Shown in pieces: positions 33,387 through 41,206 of a stretch of 64,000 nt of DNA. Origin of the DNA: Pseudomonas sp. ERMR1:02 (GTDB taxonomy: Bacteria > Pseudomonadota > Gammaproteobacteria > Pseudomonadales > Pseudomonadaceae). Positions within the stretch are counted from its first letter, which is position 1; the number at the start of each line of letters is the position of its first letter. The stretch covers positions 1-64,000 of the forward strand of contig NZ_NKJI01000028.1 of the NCBI RefSeq assembly GCF_002277815.1. The letters run 5' to 3'. A program made the position numbers and the translations under genes. The notes under the pieces are model-generated. The model made no database searches, was not told the DNA's origin, and saw only the letters and a list, made by a program, of their open reading frames with translations.

Positions 33387-33426
33387 GCATCACTGAAGCA
33401 CCTTCTTACGAGGGTGCTTTGGGATG
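33387..33426 (+). repeat. third leader-type hairpin with GGGATG
   Basis: GCATCACTGA is followed by an AAGCACC...GGTGCTT stem and GGGATG. The same order, with the first ten bases identical, occurs at 32272-32311. Confidence 0.45.
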
Positions 33427-33443
33427 ATCAAGAGGATGTCTAC

Positions 33444-33740
33444 ATGTACCAGCCACAAAGCAGAACAGCTGAGTTGCCGAGGGTTGAAACCCCTACTCTT
33501 TCAGCACGAATAGAGGCGGCGTTCATGACCCTGGCCCAGCAAGGCGAGCCAGGTCTTCGGACCAAGATGACGCTAATGCACCCAAGCACTGAGCTTGATA
33601 AGGAAAGTTGCTTGAAGTACTCGACGATCGTGCTCAGTCGGACAATAGCTGCTTCATTACAAGCTTTGCCTCTTCAGGATCTTGAGACGACTTCGAAAGA
33701 GTTAGCTGAATATCTCTCTTCAGAATTCGAATGTCCGTGA
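33444..33740 (+). CDS. hypothetical phage protein
   Basis: The product is 98 residues from the ATG at 33444, preceded by AGAGGA. It is helical (PTLSARIEAAFMTLAQQGEPG...TIAASLQALPLQDLETTSKELAEYL) and soluble. No family is recognised. Its 3' end overlaps by 107 bp with a gene on the other strand, so one of the two could be spurious; this one has the better start. Confidence 0.5.
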   Translation: MYQPQSRTAELPRVETPTLSARIEAAFMTLAQQGEPGLRTKMTLMHPSTELDKESCLKYSTIVLSRTIAASLQALPLQDLETTSKELAEYLSSEFECP

Positions 33741-33864
33741 CCCCATACCAGAAGCCATCCACCAACTCGATTGCGTCACCGACTTTGATCGGCTGATCAG
33801 TCTCATAGTGCGTTGGATTCATGTCGTCAGAGTCATGCTTGAACTTCAGTTTGAACTTGCGCAT
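33634..33864 (-). CDS. small hypothetical protein, convergent
   Basis: The product is 76 residues with a basic N-terminus (RKFKLKFKHDSDD) and a beta-type middle (PIKVGDAIELVDGFWYGVTDIRIL), reminiscent of small beta-barrel phage proteins. An AAGGAGG lies 11 bp before the ATG. It converges with and overlaps the 33444 gene. Confidence 0.5.
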   Translation of the reverse strand: MRKFKLKFKHDSDDMNPTHYETDQPIKVGDAIELVDGFWYGVTDIRILKRDIQLTLSKSSQDPEEAKLVMKQLLSD

Positions 33865-34387
33865 TCGCCGTAAGCCCTCCTTTGCAGGCTGTGTTGTGTG
33901 AGAGCACTCAGCCTAGCGCAAAGCCCGTCACCTGGGCAGTGGTGAGCTGGCCGCCGGCCTTGCGACCAAACCGGAAAGAAATTGCACCTAACTGGAATAG
34001 TTTTTCCACCTCAAGCGCGGAGGGTTTGCACCAATGCAGCATTAACCGCTTCACCCGCGTGGCGCAGTAAGCCTGAAGGCTGTGCCCATCACCCTGGCAG
34101 GCAGCGGACATCTTGGCCGTCGGTGTCACCGCGCACCGGCCGAGCAATCGGTAGGCCTACCCCAAAGTTCAAGGTCACCGCTAATGATTCAAACCCAGGC
34201 TGTCGCCAGTAGCGGGTCTGGGAGGCTCTCACGTAGGGAGGTCTTCGTGACGCCAACCAAAGCCCGGTTCCGATCGGGCTTTTTTTCGCCTGCCTTTATC
34301 CGCCAGCACTATCCCCTGCGCCCAACGGCAACCAGCAGAAGGCCAGAGTGCTGACGGATACACGCAACCCACCCCGAGGAATCAGCC
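33865..34387 (+). other. intergenic stretch with a terminator, no supported gene
   Basis: Open frames here lack starts or plausible composition. The only clear element is a terminator at 34259-34287. Nearby sequences are GC-rich and could fold, but no known RNA was recognised. Confidence 0.5.
34259..34287 (+). terminator. rho-independent terminator
   Basis: AAAGCCCG-GTTCCGAT-CGGGCTTTTTTT gives a strong stem and seven T. Confidence 0.8.
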
Positions 34388-34657
34388 ATGCAATCACTCA
34401 TGCAGCAGCGCATCGACGGGCTTCAGGCTCTGCGTCTTCGCGCAGTTATCGCAACGTCCGAGTTCTACTCAATGATCGGCAAGGAATCGCCTGTGCAGCA
34501 GGTTCGCTTTCAGGTGAAGACGGTCGGGCCAAAGGCGTACCACATCGTCGATCGGGTCACCGGCAAAACCTGCGGCTTCCGCTTCGAATACGTTCGCGCC
34601 GTCGACTACGCTAAACAGCTCGAGGAAAAGGCCAACCGGCCCGGAGGTGCGCAGTGA
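34388..34657 (+). CDS. hypothetical phage protein
   Basis: The product is 89 residues, ATG at 34388 after GAGGAATCAGCC. It is alpha/beta: an N-terminal helix (MQQRIDGLQALRLRAVIA) and strands around VRFQVKTVGPKAYHIVDRVTGKTCGFRF. No family recognised. Its stop overlaps the next gene's GTG, so the two are coupled. Confidence 0.6.
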   Translation: MQSLMQQRIDGLQALRLRAVIATSEFYSMIGKESPVQQVRFQVKTVGPKAYHIVDRVTGKTCGFRFEYVRAVDYAKQLEEKANRPGGAQ

Positions 34658-34968
34658 TCGGCGTACCTATGCCCAACCCGCGAGACTCAATCATCGCAAA
34701 CCTGAACCAGCAGTTGGATCAGTTCTTCGGCGCCGGCCGCACCGTGCAGGAAGTCAAAGCTGGCGTCAGCGGCGAGGTCAGTCTTTCCGGCGCCAACGGC
34801 CACAGCGAACGCCTGCGTAAAGAGCGAGACAAGCTCGCACCTATGCTCAAGGCCTTGGCAGAGACGGGCATCACCTCCAGCGCAGCGGCAACCCAAACCC
34901 GTATCCGGCAAAAGCGCATCGAGCTGATCGCCAGAGAGAACGGCTTCAAGTTCGCCTCGCCCAAATGA
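34654..34968 (+). CDS. hypothetical phage protein
   Basis: The product is 104 residues. The GTG at 34654 has GGAGG six bases upstream, better placed than the internal ATG at 34669. The N-terminus is amphipathic (SIIANLNQQLDQFFGAGRTVQEV), then comes a linker and a C-terminal helix-turn-helix-like region (TGITSSAAATQTRIRQKRIELIARENGF). The latter could bind DNA; inference only. Confidence 0.65.
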   Translation: MIGVPMPNPRDSIIANLNQQLDQFFGAGRTVQEVKAGVSGEVSLSGANGHSERLRKERDKLAPMLKALAETGITSSAAATQTRIRQKRIELIARENGFKFASPK

Positions 34969-35049
34969 AACGAATGATCAACCGGGCGCACCTGCGCCGA
35001 CGACAGACCTGGCTGGACTTGCCGGCAAGCGGAATTGAAGAGGTAGGCC

Positions 35050-35370
35050 ATGACCAAGAGCAACGCAGATATTCAGCGGGACAAGCGCGCCAAGGAGAAA
35101 GCCTTGCTGGACCGGATCGGCGCCGAGAAGCGCACGTTGATTGTGTCGAAGGCGCTTGCTGATGCACTTCAGGTGCTGGGCGAGCGCCACGACTTCGAGG
35201 AATGGCAGGAGACGGTGTCGACATTCATCCTGAATCTTGCGGCGGCGCCGGCCGGAGACTCTGCCCGGTTCGCAACCATGTCGCGACACGAAATCACGAT
35301 CAGCGAAAACATGTCGCGTAAGTTGGAGATCGCCTACAACCGAGAGATGCTACGTGTCATTCCCGACTAG
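35050..35370 (+). CDS. hypothetical basic phage protein
   Basis: The product is 106 residues, strongly charged at the start (SNADIQRDKRAKEKALLDRIGAEKR). It continues into ALADALQVLGERHDFEEWQETVSTFILNL, a pattern compatible with a small ribbon-helix-helix-type or other DNA-associated protein. No family is certain. Confidence 0.65.
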   Translation: MTKSNADIQRDKRAKEKALLDRIGAEKRTLIVSKALADALQVLGERHDFEEWQETVSTFILNLAAAPAGDSARFATMSRHEITISENMSRKLEIAYNREMLRVIPD

Positions 35371-35745
35371 TCAGAATGCTGCCGGAATACCTAATGCCAA
35401 TCCACCTAAGGTGATTAGACCTTGAATCACGGTGACAACATTGGCGGATCGCTCGATGAATGGCCATAAAGATGATTTCTTTATAGCCTCAAGCTTCTCC
35501 TCCTCCGCCGCGTCTTTCCTTTCCTGAAGAGTTCGAATGACCGTGATGATCTCATGCACGGGAGTATCAGCAGGAAGCCCAAGGCTTTGTACCAGCCCCA
35601 CAGGATCACGCTGCACTATTGCCTGCTTGCAGTTGATTAGATCGTTGTTGCTGAAAATAAGCTCGGCATCAGTTCCGTGAGGAACGGAAACAGCAGTGTC
35701 CACGTTCTGAAAAGTATTTCCAAAAACATCCATTTTAAAAACCAT
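35371..35745 (-). CDS. hypothetical protein with C-terminal membrane segment
   Basis: The product is 124 residues from the ATG at 35745, which follows GGGAGGAAGTC. The N-terminal half contains KMDVFGNTFQNVDTAVSVPHGTDAELIF. The middle is an acidic and basic helix (RTLQERKDAAEEEKLEAI), and the C-terminus is hydrophobic (VVTVIQGLITLGGLALGIPAA). It reads against the early operon and is AT-richer, suggesting a lysogenic cargo gene with a membrane-anchored sensor-like layout. Function unknown. Confidence 0.6.
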   Translation of the reverse strand: MVFKMDVFGNTFQNVDTAVSVPHGTDAELIFSNNDLINCKQAIVQRDPVGLVQSLGLPADTPVHEIITVIRTLQERKDAAEEEKLEAIKKSSLWPFIERSANVVTVIQGLITLGGLALGIPAAF

Positions 35746-35846
35746 GACTTCCTCCCAGTTATAGAGCTGTACGTTCTGTAATACCCCATACCAATTCAAT
35801 TTGCCATCATCCGGTCACGGAGGGCGGCGCCTGACTGGAGAAATCC

Positions 35847-36440
35847 ATGATCGAAGTCACCGAAATGCAGCTCAGCCTGCTTTGGCACACCCTAGGGCTT
35901 CGCCCAGACGATGGCCGTCACCGCGAGATTAGCCGGAACTACTTCCTGACCAGCCCGGGCTATGACGACGCGAACAATCTCGATGTGCTGGTTGAAGCCG
36001 GCCTAATGCGCAGAGGCAAGGCTCCGGCTTTCTGCGCTGACGATGAGGTGGTCTATCGCGCGACCGACGAGGGCGAGTTGTTTGCTTTGCGGAAGATGCC
36101 GCCGTTGCCGCCTCCGCCCAAACGCACCAAGTTTGATGCCTATCTTGATGAGTGCGAGTGCTACGACGGGTTCGCCCACTTCCTCGGCATCAATCAGCCG
36201 AAGTTCCAGCAACGTGGCGAGTGGGGGAAATGGGAATACAGAATGGTGCGCTATCCGCGTGGCAGCGCTTATCGCCATTCCAGATCCTCTTACTGGTCGC
36301 CATACGAATCGCTGGAGATAGCTGGTGAGTGGGCTCAGACCATGAAGGCGGCAAAGGCTAGCTATAAGGTCGCGCTGAAGGAATTTCGCCAGCGTCCGCG
36401 CCATCCATTGAGCGACTTCGACCGGGCCTATCTGGCCTGA
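35847..36440 (+). CDS. hypothetical phage protein
   Basis: The product is 197 residues, ATG after CTGGAGAAATCC. It starts EVTEMQLSLLWHTLGLRPDD and has DEVVYRATDEGELFALRKMPP, then a Pro-rich linker (PPPPKRTKFDAYLDECECYDGFAHFLGI) and an aromatic, basic C-terminal half. Proteins starting like this are, from recall, common on Pseudomonas phages; function unknown. Confidence 0.68.
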   Translation: MIEVTEMQLSLLWHTLGLRPDDGRHREISRNYFLTSPGYDDANNLDVLVEAGLMRRGKAPAFCADDEVVYRATDEGELFALRKMPPLPPPPKRTKFDAYLDECECYDGFAHFLGINQPKFQQRGEWGKWEYRMVRYPRGSAYRHSRSSYWSPYESLEIAGEWAQTMKAAKASYKVALKEFRQRPRHPLSDFDRAYLA

Positions 36441-36521
36441 TCCTCCGGCGCCAACCCCAGCGCCTCACAACTTCAACGAATCACGCCAGCCGGCGAGGCA
36501 GGCGCCTGCCTGGAGAACACC

Positions 36522-36830
36522 ATGGGAATTCCTGCGAACGCTTTAAAGGAAGACGAGCTTTTCCATTACGCCGCCCTGGAGCCAGGCGCAGCCGATGAAC
36601 TCGCTCGCCGCATAGCCGTGGGCGAAATAGACCCAAACGCAGGCCTGGAAGATCTTCGAGATGACATTCGCTTGCTCGAAAGCCAAGCGGATGACGCCGA
36701 GGACGAAGCGAATCTGCTTCGCACCTATATGTCGGACGCCTGCGAATTCATTCGGCGCGCAATGAGTCCGGAGGAAAAGCAATTTTCAGTAAACGAGCTG
36801 CTTCAAAAAGCTCTCGACCGCCTGGAGTGA
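36522..36830 (+). CDS. hypothetical acidic phage protein
   Basis: The product is 102 residues, ATG after CCTGGAGAACACC. The acidic helical core (DPNAGLEDLRDDIRLLESQADDAEDEANLL) could form a coiled coil, followed by SVNELLQKALDRLE. No family recognised. A GC hairpin-like leader (GCCAGCCGGCGAGG) precedes it, shared with the methyltransferase gene. Confidence 0.62.
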   Translation: MGIPANALKEDELFHYAALEPGAADELARRIAVGEIDPNAGLEDLRDDIRLLESQADDAEDEANLLRTYMSDACEFIRRAMSPEEKQFSVNELLQKALDRLE

Positions 36831-36834
36831 TCCC

Positions 36835-37212
36835 ATGAGCACATTTGCCGTATTCGGAATGAGTGAAAACTGGGCTCGCGAAGAGGCCAAAGAAAACACC
36901 AACACCTACAAGATGGACAACGGAAAGATGGTCGAGCGGACCATAGTGGAGTGGGAGCAGGCGGTAGAGGCCGAGGTAGCGAGAATCATGGCCGGCAAAA
37001 AATGCGTTCGCCTATCTCCGATGTTCGATGCCCCCCAGTACGCCCAGAAGTTTATGGAAATGGCGAGATCGAGCATCGTTTGTCGCGACTTGAAGATCCG
37101 GACAAAGGCAGTGCTGGTCGACGCAAAGAACAAGCCGATCCTGAATGCCAAAACCGGTGTGCCCAAGGTCGGGTTTGCTGACTGGGCTCCAGAAAAATCG
37201 CACGCCGCCTGA
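36835..37212 (+). CDS. hypothetical phage protein
   Basis: The product is 125 residues. It begins STFAVFGMSENWAREEAKEN, has a basic Lys-rich middle, and ends KVGFADWAPEKSHAA. Four bases separate it from the previous stop. Similar proteins precede methyltransferase genes in Pseudomonas phages (recall). Soluble; function unknown. Confidence 0.65.
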   Translation: MSTFAVFGMSENWAREEAKENTNTYKMDNGKMVERTIVEWEQAVEAEVARIMAGKKCVRLSPMFDAPQYAQKFMEMARSSIVCRDLKIRTKAVLVDAKNKPILNAKTGVPKVGFADWAPEKSHAA

Positions 37213-37269
37213 TCCGTCCCACCTCTCAATCACTCACTCTCGAATCGCGCCAGCCGGCGAGGATGCCCT

Positions 37270-39075
37270 ATGTCTGCACACCAGAAATTACCCCTGCTCA
37301 TCCATGGTCAGCAAAGCATCGGCCTGCCGTTCGAAAAGGAACTGGTGGTGGACCTGTTCGCCGGCGGTGGTGGTGCCAGCACCGGCATTGCCCGCGCGTA
37401 CCGGGAGCCGGATGTTGCGGTAAACCACAACCCGATCGCCCTGGCCGTGCACCGCGCCAACCACCCGAAGACGGCGCACTACGTAGCCGATGTGTACGAG
37501 GTGGACCCGCGCGAAGCCACCGGGGGGCAGCCAGTCGCAATCATCTGGGCGTCACCGGACTGCCGCCACCACAGCAAAGCCAAGGGTGGCGCGCCGCGTG
37601 ATCGAGGTGTTCGCGGGCTGGCATGGGTAGTGATCCGCTGGCTGTTCATCACCAGGTCTCGCCTGCTGTTTCTGGAGAACGTCGAAGAGTTCTGCGACTG
37701 GGGGCCGATCAATGATGAAGGCCAGCCGATCAAGGCCGAGCGCGGGCGGACCTTCAAGGCGTTCATCGCAGCAATCAGCACCGGGCTTCCGGCCGATCAC
37801 CCGGATATGCCGGAGATCATGCAGGCCATCGGTGAGTTCGTACCGATGGAAGCATTGGTTCGCGGCCTGGGCTACAACGTCGAGTGGCGCGAGCGCATCG
37901 CGGCAAACTCCGGAACGCCGACCATCCGCAAGCGTCTGTACCTAGTCGCGCGTCGCGACGGCAAGCCGATTGTTTGGCCGGTGCCGAAGCACCATAAAAC
38001 GCCGACAGGGAAACAGCAACCATGGCGCTCTGCGGCAGAGTGCATCGACTGGACCAACCTGGGTCGGACGATTTTCCGAGACAAGCCGATGGCCAAGAAC
38101 ACTATGCGCCGCGTAGCCAAAGGGTGCTGGCGGCATGTGATGACCAGCGCGAAGCCGTTCATTGTCCCCATGCGAGGAACATCGGAGGCACACACAAGCA
38201 CCCACGGTACCGACGAGGCTCTGTCGACCATCAGCGCTGGCGGCACGCACCACGCACTCGTGCAACCGGTAGCCGCGCCATTCCTCACCGAATGCGCCAA
38301 CGGATCATCGCAGCGTAACTTCGACGTGCAGGAGCCATTGCGCACACAGGTAGCACAGGTCAAGGGTGGCCACTTCGCGATGGCTGCGGCGAACATGGTC
38401 ACCCTGCGCAAAGGCTCAGTCGGAGCTGAAGTAACCGAGCCGCTCAATGTGGTGGCCACCAGCACCGGTCACCACGCGGTATCAGCCGCGTTCTTCGAAC
38501 AGGCGAATGGCGGTTTCTACAAAGGCGACGGCCGATCGGCTTACGACCCTACCTCGACCATCTGCCAGTCCGGTGCCAACCAGCGCCTGGTGAACGCCTA
38601 CCTGGTGAAGTACTACGGCAACGAAAAGGACGGGATATCGCTCGCCGAGCCGATGCACACGCTGCCAACGAAAGACCGTGTTGCGCTGGTCGAGGTTGTG
38701 CAGGTGCCGAACACGTTGACGCCGGAGCAACTTGAAGGCGCCCGCCGCTGTGCCGCTTTCATGCATGAGTACCTGCCGGAGCATTTCAAAGACCCGGCCG
38801 AGATGGTCATGGTCGGAGGCTACGTGCTGGTGGATATCACCCTGCGCATGCTGCAACCGCCAGAGCTCAAGGCGGCTCAAGGATTCGACAAGGACTACAT
38901 CATCGACCGCGGGCTATTCGTCGACCCTGCCACCGGTGCCGAAGAATGGCGCGACATCAACAAGACCGACCAAGTGAGGTTAATCGGCAACAGCGTCTGT
39001 CCGGACGAAGCCGAGGCACTGGTCGCCGCCAACGCCGCCGACATCATCGAGCTTTACCAGCGCCTCGCCGCATAA
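37270..39075 (+). CDS. phage DNA (cytosine-5) methyltransferase
   Basis: The product is 601 residues. Motif I is VDLFAGGGGASTGIARAY near residue 27. The catalytic motif IV appears as WASPDCRHHSKAKGG near residue 95 (Pro-Asp-Cys in place of Pro-Cys), and motif VI as LLFLENVEEF near residue 138. A long, Gly/Thr-rich target-recognition segment spans about 290-480, and motifs IX-X close with QVRLIGNSVCPDEAEALVAAN. It is longer than many phage C5 enzymes. Probably protects phage DNA from host restriction. A GCGAGG site precedes the ATG. Confidence 0.88.
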   Translation: MSAHQKLPLLIHGQQSIGLPFEKELVVDLFAGGGGASTGIARAYREPDVAVNHNPIALAVHRANHPKTAHYVADVYEVDPREATGGQPVAIIWASPDCRHHSKAKGGAPRDRGVRGLAWVVIRWLFITRSRLLFLENVEEFCDWGPINDEGQPIKAERGRTFKAFIAAISTGLPADHPDMPEIMQAIGEFVPMEALVRGLGYNVEWRERIAANSGTPTIRKRLYLVARRDGKPIVWPVPKHHKTPTGKQQPWRSAAECIDWTNLGRTIFRDKPMAKNTMRRVAKGCWRHVMTSAKPFIVPMRGTSEAHTSTHGTDEALSTISAGGTHHALVQPVAAPFLTECANGSSQRNFDVQEPLRTQVAQVKGGHFAMAAANMVTLRKGSVGAEVTEPLNVVATSTGHHAVSAAFFEQANGGFYKGDGRSAYDPTSTICQSGANQRLVNAYLVKYYGNEKDGISLAEPMHTLPTKDRVALVEVVQVPNTLTPEQLEGARRCAAFMHEYLPEHFKDPAEMVMVGGYVLVDITLRMLQPPELKAAQGFDKDYIIDRGLFVDPATGAEEWRDINKTDQVRLIGNSVCPDEAEALVAANAADIIELYQRLAA

Positions 39076-39122
39076 CTCTACCCCACTCCACCGCCCGGGC
39101 AAGATCCGGCATAGGACGCCCC

Positions 39123-39395
39123 ATGCCCACAGAGAGCAAACGCGCCCAGCTTACGCCGAGCCTGGCAGCCGGTGCCGACCTACTCGTCACCCGCCGTCCG
39201 CCAAAAGATCGCAGCAGACCGTGGCCACCAGTGCAAGCGACCCACGTGACTGAGGCACTGCTGCAGTTCTGGTGGGTACCGCTCCAAAACCGACGCAGAG
39301 GCCAGCACGAAGAGTTACGTTGCCTTGAATCCCATATCGGCCGTAGTGTGCCAACTGGCTGGTCGTACATTGTGCCTAGAAGCCCTCCCTCTTAG
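39123..39395 (+). CDS. small basic hypothetical protein
   Basis: The product is 90 residues from the ATG at 39123, 47 bp after the methyltransferase. It is Arg/Pro-rich (TRRPPKDRSRPWPPVQATHV) with EALLQFWWVPLQNRRRGQHEELRCLESHIG in the second half. No family recognised. Its end overlaps by 4 bp with a convergent membrane gene. Confidence 0.5.
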   Translation: MPTESKRAQLTPSLAAGADLLVTRRPPKDRSRPWPPVQATHVTEALLQFWWVPLQNRRRGQHEELRCLESHIGRSVPTGWSYIVPRSPPS

Positions 39396-40030
39396 GTAAT
39401 CGCAAAGCCCACCCCATCCTCGGCGAAGTGCTTAAACAACGCGAAATGCTGCGCGCCTTGCCTTCCATTAACTTTTTCATAACTTATCGAGAGTTTGTAT
39501 TCCTGATTAACAGGGAGACCTAAAGTATTCCTGAATTCTTGGGGGATATCCTTTGCTAATGGATTAACAACTATGCCGTGCATTTCTTGACCCGCACCAA
39601 AGAACTGCGCCGTTACGTTGCGGCAGTACGCTCCTCGGTTTACTACATGAAACCAATCCACTTCCAAACCGTATAGATTGCCTGGCCCTTTGTATGTAAC
39701 TTCCAGCAGCGGCTCCAGTGAGCGCTCATGGTTTTCCAAGGAGATTTTCTGAGCTTCTACCAGAGCCGTCTGCTGTTGCACAGATGCTTTCAGTTCTACC
39801 GCCTGCATCCTAAGGGCCTCTGAGCTGAGGCGAAGCTCGGTACCCTGTTGCATGAATCCCAGAATCAACCAAAAAAAAGCTATGGGACCAAATGCCCCGG
39901 CTAGAAAGTCTCCAAAATTATTTAGCGCCATTGTTTGAAGCTCTGGCAAGCGTCCGAAAACAAACCATGTAAACCCTACTAAATAAATTGCCGTAATTAC
40001 TGAACCAATCCAAGCAAGTCGGTTACGCAT
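39392..40030 (-). CDS. membrane-anchored coiled-coil protein (possible moron)
   Basis: The product is 212 residues from the ATG at 40030. It has two membrane spans at about 7-27 and 43-65 (GSVITAIYLVGFTWFVFG and FLAGAFGPIAFFWLILGFM). A coiled coil covers about 70-112 (ELRLSSEALRMQAVELKASVQQQ), and a beta-rich cytoplasmic domain follows (EVTYKGPGNLYGLEVDWFHVVNRG). It reads against its neighbours in the early block and is AT-richer. That is typical of cargo expressed in lysogens, possibly in phage exclusion, but no sequence motif proves it. Confidence 0.65.
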   Translation of the reverse strand: MRNRLAWIGSVITAIYLVGFTWFVFGRLPELQTMALNNFGDFLAGAFGPIAFFWLILGFMQQGTELRLSSEALRMQAVELKASVQQQTALVEAQKISLENHERSLEPLLEVTYKGPGNLYGLEVDWFHVVNRGAYCRNVTAQFFGAGQEMHGIVVNPLAKDIPQEFRNTLGLPVNQEYKLSISYEKVNGRQGAQHFALFKHFAEDGVGFAIT

Positions 40031-40139
40031 ACATCCCTCATGCAATAGCTGAAAAGGGACCGATCATATTCGATGCAGAAATGATCAGCTACCTCCCTCC
40101 CCCTTCAAAGTCAGCCGCTATAGCGGCAAAGGAACAGTC

Positions 40140-40577
40140 ATGTCTAAAGAACAGCTCGCGGCAGAACTAAACGGCATCCAATATCCGGCGCATCGCTCGA
40201 TCACTAAAGATCAGATCGCTTCGGCCAAGGCTGCCGGGCTGGTGATTGTCTTCGGCGCCAGCGATGACCTTATGGAGCTCGAAGGCGCTATCCGCGACGA
40301 GTTCGGCTGCTACGACGGCGGAACTGCGCTGATCGATGCCCAAGGCTTGCTACCCGACAGGGAAAACATCGAAGACGACGATGAGCTTCAGGCTTACTTT
40401 AAGCGAAAGCCTTTGGCACAGAAAATCGAGGCACTTTGGTGCAAGGAAGACGGTTATTCGTGGACCTACTCGACCGATATTCCGCACTCCACGTTCGACG
40501 TATTGGACGGCGAGGACCACTATTGCCGCGGCATTGTATTTGCCCTGGCGGATCTCGGCTCGCAGGTGACGCCATGA
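40140..40577 (+). CDS. hypothetical phage protein
   Basis: The product is 145 residues, ATG after AAAGGAAC. It has ELNGIQYPAHRSITKDQIASAKAAGLVIVFGASDDLMELEG and DEFGCYDGGTALIDAQGLLPD. These segments are conserved in many phage proteins of unknown function (recall). Soluble and acidic. Confidence 0.7.
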   Translation: MSKEQLAAELNGIQYPAHRSITKDQIASAKAAGLVIVFGASDDLMELEGAIRDEFGCYDGGTALIDAQGLLPDRENIEDDDELQAYFKRKPLAQKIEALWCKEDGYSWTYSTDIPHSTFDVLDGEDHYCRGIVFALADLGSQVTP

Positions 40578-40630
40578 TCGCCCTCGCCTGGTTCGCCTAC
40601 GTGTACTGCTACAAGGGGCCATGGCGCTAA
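40574..40630 (+). CDS. very small hydrophobic peptide
   Basis: An 18-residue frame (MIALAWFAYVYCYKGPWR) starts inside the previous stop (ATGA overlap). Coupled mini-proteins of this kind occur in phages, but it may be chance. Confidence 0.3.
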   Translation: MIALAWFAYVYCYKGPWR

Positions 40631-40789
40631 GGGTTCACCCCGCCAGTCACCTCAGGGGAGAAAGCGTGTACGCAACTGGCGAGGCGAACCAATAAACCGT
40701 AGCTCACCCGCTTAGCTCGCCTGACACCCCTCATCTGATTTCACAATCCACTTACCAGCCCGCCGATAAGCGGCGGGCGAGGAAGCCCT

Positions 40790-41206
40790 ATGTCTAATCG
40801 AAGCGCGGCCCAAGTCGCGCCCGTCCCTCCCCGTTTTATCCGAGCCATGGATGCACCTGGTTACCTCGGCATGTGCCGGGACGTATTCAACAAAACTGTC
40901 CGGCCGAACGTTCGCGAATTTCCCATCGGAAAACAGGGCGTTGGCTTCGACCGGATTGAGCTCGACCAGTGGGCGGATGCCTACATCGAAGCCATGGCAA
41001 TTGAAAAGGCCGCAAATCAGGACAACAATCGCCCTCGCAGCGAGCGCCAGGGCAAGAAACAAGGAGAATTGCCATGGCCCAAAAAGCAATCACAGGCCTC
41101 CAGCAAATGCCGAACGGCATCTGGAAGATTGACAAAAAGTACAGAGGAGAACGAATTCAAGAGAGTACTGGCACTTGTAACCGCGCCGAAGCAGAGCAGT
41201 ACCTGA
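40790..41206 (+). CDS. excisionase-like protein
   Basis: The product is up to 138 residues. The N-terminal half (PPRFIRAMDAPGYLGMCRDVFNKTVRPNVREFPIGKQGV...FDRIELDQWADAYIEAM) has the winged-helix layout of AlpA/Xis-type proteins. The C-terminal 45 codons overlap the integrase start by 133 bp, so the true stop may be earlier if a base is missing. It is placed directly before int, as expected for xis. Confidence 0.65.
   Translation: MSNRSAAQVAPVPPRFIRAMDAPGYLGMCRDVFNKTVRPNVREFPIGKQGVGFDRIELDQWADAYIEAMAIEKAANQDNNRPRSERQGKKQGELPWPKKQSQASSKCRTASGRLTKSTEENEFKRVLALVTAPKQSST

Noticed and set aside
33908..34147. 79-codon minus-strand frame in the gap after 33864
   Set aside because: No ribosome site, poor composition; the region is better left as intergenic.
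34965..35162. 65-codon frame starting at the stop of the 34654 gene
   Set aside because: Overlaps the better supported 35050 gene by over 110 bp and has Arg/Gln-rich shadow composition.
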